From Streptomyces dioscori (lineage in GTDB: Bacteria; Actinomycetota; Actinomycetes; Streptomycetales; Streptomycetaceae): a DNA stretch of 64,000 nucleotides. Both the position numbers and the translations under genes were made by a program. Below are positions 17,825 to 24,450 of the stretch, in pieces (position 1 is the first letter of the stretch; the number at the start of each line of letters is the position of its first letter). Location: positions 124,001-188,000 of the forward strand of contig NZ_KZ679042.1 in the NCBI RefSeq assembly GCF_003024195.1. Direction: 5' to 3'. The notes under the pieces are model-generated. The model saw nothing but the letters and a program-made list of their open reading frames with translations. It ran no database searches and was not told the origin of the DNA.

Positions 17825-19474
17825 ATGCGGAACGACGAACCGGACACCGAACCGCAGGACGCTTCAAGGCCGCAGCCCCAGCCGCAGCAACCCCCGACGC
17901 TGTACGGGGAGCCCTTCGACAGCGGCTTCGAACGCGCCGAGCACCACCAGCTGGCCCCGGACCTCCCCGCCGCACAGGCCGTCTACGCCGAACTGCTCGC
18001 CGTCGCCGAGTCGTTCGAGGACTCCCCCGATGTGCGGTTGCTGCGCGGACATCTGCTGTCGAACATCGCGGCGGTGCAGTTGACGGCCACGGATCTGCCC
18101 GGTGCGGGCGTCTCCGTCCAACGGGCCCTAGGTCTGGTGCGTGGTCTGGCGGACGTGCCGATGGGGCCGCGAGGCCGCCAGCTGTGGCTGGAGATCCTGC
18201 TCAAGACACTCAAGGCCGACGCCGAGCTGTCCCGCCGGACCGGCGATCTGGACGCGGCACTGGCGACGGTGGAGGAAGCGGCGGCCCTGCTGCCCGGGTT
18301 CGACGACCCCGAGGGGCTGCGCACCGCCGAGTTCGGCCTCGCCCGGGTGCATCTGCTGCTGGACCGCAGCGAGTGGGGCGCCGCCGAGGAGCTGGCCTCG
18401 GCGCTGCTGCCCACCACGCCCGCGATCGAGTCCCAACTGCTGGACTGCCTGGGAGTCATCTGCGCCTCGACCGGGCGGGTCCAACCCGCCGAGGACTGGT
18501 TCGCCCGCGCGGACGAGGGGTATCTGGCGCTGGGTGACACCTCCGGGCGTCAGCAGGTGATCTCGCATCGGGCGTACGCGGCGATGCGCGCCGGCGACCT
18601 CGACCGGGCGGAACGGCTGTACGCCGAGGCTTCCGCGATCTTCGAGCGGCAGGGCCGGTTCGAGGATCTGGCGGTCTGCGAACAGGCCCGCGCCTTCCTC
18701 GCCGAACACCGGGACGACCCCGGCAGGAGCGAGGCCCTGACGGCATCCAGTCTGGCCCGTTTCGAACAACTCGGCGCCATGATCGCCGCCGCCGACACCA
18801 TGCTGCTCGGTGCTCGGCAGGCCTACGAACGCGGTGACATCGACGAGATGAAACGCCTCGCCCAGGGCGCCCGCGACGTGTACCAGGAGCGCGCACTGTA
18901 CGAGCGCTGCGCCCAGGTGGACCTGATGCTCGCCAGGACCCTTGAGGACAACCTGAACCGGACGGACCACGGCGGCCACGAGCGGAGGTCGGTGGACACC
19001 GCGCTCTCGCTCGCCCTGCCCGCCGCGCTGGCACTGGAGGCCGCACGCTACGACTTCGCCGGCGCGCACGCGCGGAGCCAGTGGCTGCAACTGGCCGACG
19101 ACGCCATGCGGTTGGCCTTCCGGCTCGCCCTGCGCCGCCAGGACCAGGGCCTGATCTTCGAACTGGTGGAACACCGGTGTGCGGGCGCGTCGCTGGTCCT
19201 GAGCCCCGCGGACCGTATGCCCCAGGACGTCTTTCCGGACGCCGCGATGAAGACGTACGCGCCCGCCGACGACGACAGCCCGATGGCGCTGGGCGGTGTG
19301 GCGGCCGAGGCCGCCGCCTCCGTCGGTCTGCGGGTCGCGCCGCCGCCGAGGGTGCGGATGGCGGAGGGGACGGGCCGTACAGCGCTGCAGGAGTACATCG
19401 AGGCGGCCGAGTTCCGCTATCACCGGCGGATCGTGAGTGAGGAAGAGGTGCCGTTCTGGTCGCCGACGAACTGA
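17825..19474 (+). CDS. TPR-repeat protein of the CHAT module
   Basis: A 549-residue protein. A Pro/Gln-rich tail (DASRPQPQPQQPPT) precedes a long array of TPR-like helical pairs from about residue 45 to 450. Examples are LLSNIAAVQLTATDLPGAGVSVQRAL, AELSRRTGDLDAALATVEEAAALLPGF, and AYAAMRAGDLDRAERLYAEASAIFERQGRFEDLAVC. The C-terminal 90 residues are not TPR-like. Such TPR proteins usually bind partner proteins and feed or gate CHAT proteases; the CHAT gene follows 17 bp downstream. It starts three bases after the previous stop. TPR assignment is by pattern and the number of repeats is uncertain. Confidence 0.85.
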   Translation: MRNDEPDTEPQDASRPQPQPQQPPTLYGEPFDSGFERAEHHQLAPDLPAAQAVYAELLAVAESFEDSPDVRLLRGHLLSNIAAVQLTATDLPGAGVSVQRALGLVRGLADVPMGPRGRQLWLEILLKTLKADAELSRRTGDLDAALATVEEAAALLPGFDDPEGLRTAEFGLARVHLLLDRSEWGAAEELASALLPTTPAIESQLLDCLGVICASTGRVQPAEDWFARADEGYLALGDTSGRQQVISHRAYAAMRAGDLDRAERLYAEASAIFERQGRFEDLAVCEQARAFLAEHRDDPGRSEALTASSLARFEQLGAMIAAADTMLLGARQAYERGDIDEMKRLAQGARDVYQERALYERCAQVDLMLARTLEDNLNRTDHGGHERRSVDTALSLALPAALALEAARYDFAGAHARSQWLQLADDAMRLAFRLALRRQDQGLIFELVEHRCAGASLVLSPADRMPQDVFPDAAMKTYAPADDDSPMALGGVAAEAAASVGLRVAPPPRVRMAEGTGRTALQEYIEAAEFRYHRRIVSEEEVPFWSPTN

Positions 19475-19491
19475 CGCACCCGAACCCGCCG

Positions 19492-20781
19492 GTGGTCCAG
19501 GTCCGGCTGGCCGACGCCGGAGACCTCCATATGACATGGACGTGGGTCAGCGGGGTCCAGGGGTTCGGCACCGGGTACGCACCCGCCGCCGACGTGGACG
19601 AGGCGATCCGCGCGCTGGGTGCGGCACTGCCGGGCGTGGGCCAGGACGGGGTCGGAGGCGAGGGCGCGGAGGGGATGCGGCGCGCGTTCGAGTCCGGCGC
19701 GCTGGCCTCGTACGAGGAGGAGCGCCGCCTCGCCCGCCTGCTGGCCGAGGCGTTGTGGCCGCCGGGTCTGACCGACCAGATCCACCAGGTGTCGGCGCGT
19801 CTGGGCCGTCCGCTGATCCGCCTCCAGCCGTCACCCAGGGTCGCCCAGGTGCCGTGGGAGCTGCTGGCCGTGGGCGCTGTGAAGGGTGATGGCGATGTCC
19901 GGCTCATCGATCTCGCGGACATCGCCACGTCGGTGCCGGCCTCGCTGCGGCGGCCCGGCGCCGCCAGTTCCAGCTCAGCGACCCCGGACGCCGATACGGC
20001 CTCGGACGCCGTCGTCCTCGTCCTGGACCCCCGCGTGCCCGGTTTCCGTGCCGACTCCCAGCTCGGATCGGTTCTCGGACGGCCCGGTTCGGACCCCGCG
20101 CTGCTGTCGCTCGTACAGCGCCGCCTCGACACGGGAGCCGTCGTACCGCCCGTCGCCACGCCCGCCGAGGCCCTGCGCCGTACGGACCTGGACCGCGACT
20201 GGCTCAGCGAGGTGCTCCGCAGGGGCCCACGGCGGCTGATGTACGTGGGGCATGTGAGCGGTGCGCCGGTCGAGGGCGGCCGGAGCGAGGACGTCACCCT
20301 CCATCTGTGCTGCGGCCCGCGGACCACCGGACTGACCGAACCGGTCCGCGCCCACCGGCCGTTGTCGGCCAAGGACCTCCTGCTGGGTACGCTCCCGCTG
20401 CGCGCGGACGGCGTACCGGGAGCGCAGTTGTGGCCCGCACCGGAGCGCGTCGCGCTGATCGCCTGCGAGAGCGGCGGCGATCTCCGTTTCGCCGAGTCGT
20501 TCGGCCTGGCGTCCGCGATGATCCACAACGGGGCCCGGCTGGTCACCGCCACCCGCTGGGTGCTGCCGACCAGCTTCGCCTTCCACCGGCTGGCCGGTCT
20601 GCCCGAGGCGGTTCGTCCGCTCACGGACGTCGTCATCGCCGTCGACGACGCCCATGAGCATCCTGATCCCGTGCGGCACCTCGGTGCCTGGCAACGGGAG
20701 CAGCTGGACCGCTGGCGCACCGGCGGCAGGATCGAGCACGCGCCCCTGCTGTGGGCGGCCGTCACCTGCATCGTCAGGTGA
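19492..20781 (+). CDS. CHAT-domain (caspase-like) protease
   Basis: A 429-residue protein of the CHAT family (caspase HetF-associated with TPRs). The C-terminal half carries the caspase-clan dyad: His254 in MYVGHVSGA and Cys325 in ALIACESGGD. The latter is followed by the typical helix RFAESFGLASAMIHNGARLVTATRW. The N-terminal half starts with beta-strands VRLADAGDLHMTWTWV and holds RLQPSPRVAQVPWELLA. CHAT proteases cleave specific partner proteins, including gasdermin-like and TPR-linked targets in known systems. GTG 19492 was chosen to keep the first strand; it lacks a ribosome site, and ATG 19531 is the alternative. It is fourth in the operon. Confidence 0.9.
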   Translation: MVQVRLADAGDLHMTWTWVSGVQGFGTGYAPAADVDEAIRALGAALPGVGQDGVGGEGAEGMRRAFESGALASYEEERRLARLLAEALWPPGLTDQIHQVSARLGRPLIRLQPSPRVAQVPWELLAVGAVKGDGDVRLIDLADIATSVPASLRRPGAASSSSATPDADTASDAVVLVLDPRVPGFRADSQLGSVLGRPGSDPALLSLVQRRLDTGAVVPPVATPAEALRRTDLDRDWLSEVLRRGPRRLMYVGHVSGAPVEGGRSEDVTLHLCCGPRTTGLTEPVRAHRPLSAKDLLLGTLPLRADGVPGAQLWPAPERVALIACESGGDLRFAESFGLASAMIHNGARLVTATRWVLPTSFAFHRLAGLPEAVRPLTDVVIAVDDAHEHPDPVRHLGAWQREQLDRWRTGGRIEHAPLLWAAVTCIVR

Positions 20782-20857
20782 GAGGGTCGAGGGCGTGCGT
20801 CGTCAGGTGACAGCCGGGGGCTCGTGCCTCGTCAGGTGACGGGCAGGAGGCCGTTGA
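20771..20857. repeat. Three 29-bp tandem units spanning two convergent stop codons
   Basis: The 11-mer TCGTCAGGTGA recurs exactly at 20771, 20800 and 20829, a 29-bp period. The first copy contains the CHAT stop (TGA 20779-20781). The third contains, on the other strand, the stop of the DUF3592-like gene (20832-20834). The rest of each unit is only loosely conserved. Confidence 0.8.
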
Positions 20858-21707
20858 GAAAGGCCGCTCCCAGCGCGATCGCGGCGATCCCGGCGAGCAG
20901 CAGACACATGACGAACCTGACCGCCGCCGCCCGCTCGCGGCGGTCGTGGTCGAGGTCGGGGGTGAAGACGGCCGGGTCGCCGGGCGCGTAGTGGATCGTG
21001 AGGTCGCGGTCGAGGGACAGAGCGGGCCGTGCGATGCCCTCCCGGCACAGCGCGGTGACGTGGACCCCCTCGCGGGTGGTGAAAGCGACGACGGGCGCGT
21101 GATTGACGATCTCGTCGCCCTCTCCGTCGGTGTGCACGTCCTTGGTCACGGCGACCACGCGGCCAGGAACGGCGACCGCCCCGTCCAGCAGAGCGGCGCG
21201 GGCGCGCGCGTGCTGCCGGTCCCGGCTGAGCGCGCCGACGACGAGCAGGAGCCCTCCGAGGCAGATGAGCCCGTCCGGCCAGCCACGCACGACGAACGCC
21301 TGGACGACCAGCCCCACGAACAGCAGGAGGAGCATGCAGTGCGGGCCGCCCAGCCCCCGCTCCTCCCCCGCCTTGTCCAGCATGAGGTGGAACCGCTCCG
21401 GGCGGCGGCGCGGATAGCGCACGGGGAACTCCTGGCCCACCCAGGCCGCCGCCACGACATGGCCGTTGCGTCCCGTGTGCCGCAGCCTGAACTCCCGCCC
21501 GGTGAAAGGGTCCTGGAAGGCGACGGTCACCGGGATCCCGGGCCTCTTGGAGTCGCCGTGGGCCGGCCGGTGCACCTCCACGACCCGCGCCGTCACCCAC
21601 ACCGCACGCTGGGGCCGCGTCAGCCGGGCGAGCGAGCACGCGTAGCCGACCAGGGCGGTGCCCGCGGGCACCGTCCACCACAGTTCGAGCGTCCCCTGCA
21701 CATTCAT
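20832..21707 (-). CDS. DUF3592-like membrane protein
   Basis: A 291-residue protein with membrane segments near the start (WWTVPAGTALVGYACSLA), in the middle (HCMLLLLFVGLVVQAFVV and LICLGGLLLVVGALS) and at the end (VMCLLLAGIAAIALGAAF). Two similar soluble modules between them have the DUF3592 pattern (TARVVEVHRP...VTVAFQDPFTGREFRLRHTG...GQEFPVRYPRRRPE, and GRVVAVTKDV...VVAFTTREGVHVTA...DLTIHYAPGDPAVFTPD). The function of DUF3592 proteins is unknown. The ATG at 21707 is the start. It is convergent with the CHAT gene and lies inside the 18-bp direct-repeat bracket, so it may belong to the same module, but this is only positional. Confidence 0.8.
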   Translation of the reverse strand: MNVQGTLELWWTVPAGTALVGYACSLARLTRPQRAVWVTARVVEVHRPAHGDSKRPGIPVTVAFQDPFTGREFRLRHTGRNGHVVAAAWVGQEFPVRYPRRRPERFHLMLDKAGEERGLGGPHCMLLLLFVGLVVQAFVVRGWPDGLICLGGLLLVVGALSRDRQHARARAALLDGAVAVPGRVVAVTKDVHTDGEGDEIVNHAPVVAFTTREGVHVTALCREGIARPALSLDRDLTIHYAPGDPAVFTPDLDHDRRERAAAVRFVMCLLLAGIAAIALGAAFLNGLLPVT

Positions 21708-21731
21708 CCGGCGACGCTCCCATCGCGGCGG

Positions 21732-21749
21732 CTCCTACCGATCCCAGGT
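21732..21749. repeat. 18-bp direct repeat, copy 2
   Basis: Identical to 14937-14954. On the minus strand it lies 25 bp upstream of the DUF3592-like start, the same orientation it has to the 142-aa gene, so a shared promoter or operator element is possible. Confidence 0.85.
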
Positions 21750-21924
21750 CGGGCCGGGGCGTGACGCCTTCCGTGGTGGGCCGGCGACGACCGTTGATCC
21801 GTACGGCCAAGCGAGGTGATCACTCGATCGTGAGTTCCTGCCGTCCTCTGCCCGGTATGTCGTGATGCTGGGAGGAACGGCGTGCGACCGGCGCCGTCCG
21901 GATGTGCTGTGGGTGGGGAGTGGC

Positions 21925-22203
21925 GTGACGCGAGCGACAGAACGACGCGGGGGCCCGGACGAGCGGGCCGTCCTGCTGGTGGCGGGCCTGGCCGAGCTGA
22001 CGGTGAGCACGGTGGGGTCGGCCCTGGGGGCCGTGCGGGGGCTGCTGCGGCGCTCGGACGCCGCGGAGCTGGCGGCGGAGGCCGAGCACGATCTGCTGGC
22101 GCGCGGGCGCCTGGTGCTGGACCGGTATGCGGCCGTGCCGCCGGCGCACCTGGAGATCCTCGCCCGGCGCGCGTCGGCCCGGCGGGCCTCCGATGACGTC
22201 TGA
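21925..22203 (+). CDS. Small protein upstream of polyprenyl synthase
   Basis: A 92-residue mostly helical protein (ERAVLLVAGLAELTVSTVGSALGAVRGLLRRSD, then AAELAAEAEHDLLARGRLVLDRY). One moderately hydrophobic helix could touch the membrane. The GTG at 21925 has GGGGAG seven bases upstream, which is why it is preferred to the ATG at 21862. Its last 11 bases overlap the polyprenyl synthase start, so the two are probably translated together. I do not recognise the family. A role as partner of the synthase is inference from position. Confidence 0.65.
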   Translation: MTRATERRGGPDERAVLLVAGLAELTVSTVGSALGAVRGLLRRSDAAELAAEAEHDLLARGRLVLDRYAAVPPAHLEILARRASARRASDDV

Positions 22204-23248
22204 CCGATCGGAGCCGGCCGCGTTCAAGAGCCGCGTCGACGAGGTGCTGCACGCCTACGTCGCCCAGGAGGCCGGGCAGTTGGCGGCGATCGATCCGGCG
22301 CTGGGACCGGTGGCCACGCAGGTGGAGGCGGCGGTCGCGGACGGCAAACGGCTGCGGGCGGCCTTCTGTTACTGGGGCTGGCGCGCGGTGGGACAGCCGG
22401 ACAGCGACGCGCTGGTGCGGGCGGCGGCCTCCATGGAGCTGGTGCACGCCGCCGCGGTCGTGCACGACGACCTCATCGACGACAGCGCGTTACGGCACGG
22501 GCGGCCCACCGCCCACATCGCGCTGCGCGGTGCCGTACGCCGTCGCCCGCGGGGCGTCGCCGCCGCCAGGTCGCTGGCGCTGCTGGTGGGGGATCTGCTG
22601 ATGGGACTGGCCGGGCAGCTGTTCGCCACCAGTGGGCTGCCCGCTGCCTATCTGGCGCGGGCCCGCCCGTTGTGGTCGGTGCTGGCCCGTGAGCTGATCG
22701 CGGGTGAGTGCCTGGAGATCCTGCGGACCGGCGACGAGCCGGACGTCACGGCGTCGCTGAAGGTGATCCGGTACAAGACCGCCAAGTACACCGTCGAACA
22801 TCCCCTGTTGATCGGCGGCGCCCTGGCCGGGGCGGGCCAGCGGCTGCGCGAGGGCTACTCCGCGTACGGGCTGCCGCTGGGCGAGGCGTTCCAGCTGCGG
22901 GACGACCTGCTGGGCCTGTTCGGGGACCCGCGTCGGACCGGCAAGGCCAACGCCGACGACGTACGCGGCAGGCGTCCTACGGCCCTGCTGGCGGAGACCT
23001 GGCGTCTCGCCGGTGCCGACGACCGGGAGCGGCTGCGCGCCCTGCTGGGCCGGCGCGACCCGGACGGGGACGGCCTGCGCGCGGTACGCGAGGTGATGCT
23101 GCGGCTGAAGGCACCCGACCGCGTCGAGGCCATGATCACCGCTCGGGTCGAGGAGGCTCTCGGCGCGCTGGACGAGCTGGACGTCCCCGCGCAGGCGGCC
23201 ACGGCCCTGACCTCGCTGGCCCACTCGGCGGCCGCCCGCCTCTCCTGA
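22193..23248 (+). CDS. Polyprenyl (isoprenyl diphosphate) synthase
   Basis: A 351-residue trans-isoprenyl diphosphate synthase. It has the first Asp-rich motif DDLID in VVHDDLIDDSALRHGRPT and the second region QLRDDLLGLFGDPRRTGKANADDVRGRRPTALL with its conserved Lys. These enzymes chain isopentenyl diphosphate units into C15-C20 or longer diphosphates; the chain length cannot be read with confidence. The ATG at 22193 overlaps the upstream small gene. Codon 100 (22490-22492), right after the first Asp motif, is TTA, so bldA control is likely. The next gene, an MpaB-type oxygenase 38 bp on, suggests the prenyl product is oxidised. Confidence 0.9.
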   Translation: MTSDRSEPAAFKSRVDEVLHAYVAQEAGQLAAIDPALGPVATQVEAAVADGKRLRAAFCYWGWRAVGQPDSDALVRAAASMELVHAAAVVHDDLIDDSALRHGRPTAHIALRGAVRRRPRGVAAARSLALLVGDLLMGLAGQLFATSGLPAAYLARARPLWSVLARELIAGECLEILRTGDEPDVTASLKVIRYKTAKYTVEHPLLIGGALAGAGQRLREGYSAYGLPLGEAFQLRDDLLGLFGDPRRTGKANADDVRGRRPTALLAETWRLAGADDRERLRALLGRRDPDGDGLRAVREVMLRLKAPDRVEAMITARVEEALGALDELDVPAQAATALTSLAHSAAARLS

Positions 23249-23286
23249 CCCTCACGAGGACCCCTGCCCTCAGAAGGAGCCCTGCC

Positions 23287-24450
23287 ATGAACCACACCGA
23301 GGCATCGATGGACGCCCTGCGCCGGTCCGGTGACGAACTCGCCGACGCCACCGTCGCCACACTCTTCGAACGCGGCGAGGTGGGCAAGTTCAACACCCTC
23401 ATGCGGTACGTCTCCACCGTCGGCGCGCCGCTGCCGGACGGGCTGCCCGAGGTGGCCCGGGAGTACCTCCGGGAGACGAGCGCTCCGCCGGCCTGGGTCG
23501 ACTGGGGGGAGATGGAGAAGGCCCGGTTGTTCTTCATCGACAACAACGTGCACATCTCCACCGCCCTCTCCTTCGCCTCCATGCCCGCCTGTTACGTCGT
23601 CCCGCACGTGGCGCAGCTCCTGTCGGCCGCCCACGGGCTGAAGTACCCGTCCAAACGGATGGCGGAGACCGGCCAGTTCACGGTCTACCTCATGCAGCCC
23701 GACGCCTTCGAGGCCGGCAGCCGCTTCATTCCGGCCGCCCAGAAGGTCCGCCTGCTGCACGCCTCCATCCGCCACCACCTGAAACGCGAGGGCCGCTGGG
23801 ACACCGAGGCCCTGGGGACGCCGATCTGTCAGGAGGACATGATCGGCGGGCAGATGTTCTTCTCCATGCTGGTGCTGGACTCCCTGCACCGTCTCGGCAT
23901 CCACATGTCCACGGAGGGGGCCGAGGCGTACTACTACGCCTGGCGGGTCGTCGGGGCGATGCTGGGTGTCGACCAGGAGGCCGTCCCCAAGTCCCTCGAA
24001 GAGGCCCGCCGGTTCCTCGATCTGTACATGGTCCGGCACATGGGTCCTTCCGAGGAGGGCGCGCACCTGACGCGGCAGCTCATCGACCTCTACGAGGAGG
24101 TCGTGCCCGGCACCTTCTTCGACCCGATCGTCTCCGCGCTGATCCGCCATCTCGTCGGCGACACCTGCGGCGACTGGCTCCAGGTGCCGCGCACCCCGTG
24201 GGACACGGTCGTCAAGGCCGTACCCCATCTCCTCGGCGTCCTGGAGACCATCGAGGACCGCTCACCGCTCGGCGCGTGGGCGCTGGACCGCCTCGGCCAC
24301 CTCACCACGGTCCTCGAACTGTCCTCCCTCACCCGCGGACGCGTCATGCACTACGCCATCCCCGAACAGCTGAAGAGGGACTACGGAGTCTCCGACTCGG
24401 TACGCCGCGCCCAACGATGGGCCCCGCCCGCGGCGACGGTCCCCTACTGA
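23287..24450 (+). CDS. MpaB/DUF2236-family oxygenase
   Basis: A 387-residue protein of the MpaB/latex-clearing-protein-like DUF2236 family. It is helical, with conserved-looking histidines in VVPHVAQLLSAAHG and HASIRHHLKREGRWDTEALGTPICQEDM and the block TEGAEAYYYAWRVVGAMLGV. Characterised relatives are haem enzymes that cleave or oxidise double bonds in isoprenoids (rubber oxygenase Lcp, MpaB). The upstream polyprenyl synthase fits such a substrate. The ATG at 23287 has AAGGAG seven bases upstream. Its stop overlaps the stop of the convergent SARP gene by 7 bp. Family call fairly firm; the substrate is unknown. Confidence 0.8.
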   Translation: MNHTEASMDALRRSGDELADATVATLFERGEVGKFNTLMRYVSTVGAPLPDGLPEVAREYLRETSAPPAWVDWGEMEKARLFFIDNNVHISTALSFASMPACYVVPHVAQLLSAAHGLKYPSKRMAETGQFTVYLMQPDAFEAGSRFIPAAQKVRLLHASIRHHLKREGRWDTEALGTPICQEDMIGGQMFFSMLVLDSLHRLGIHMSTEGAEAYYYAWRVVGAMLGVDQEAVPKSLEEARRFLDLYMVRHMGPSEEGAHLTRQLIDLYEEVVPGTFFDPIVSALIRHLVGDTCGDWLQVPRTPWDTVVKAVPHLLGVLETIEDRSPLGAWALDRLGHLTTVLELSSLTRGRVMHYAIPEQLKRDYGVSDSVRRAQRWAPPAATVPY

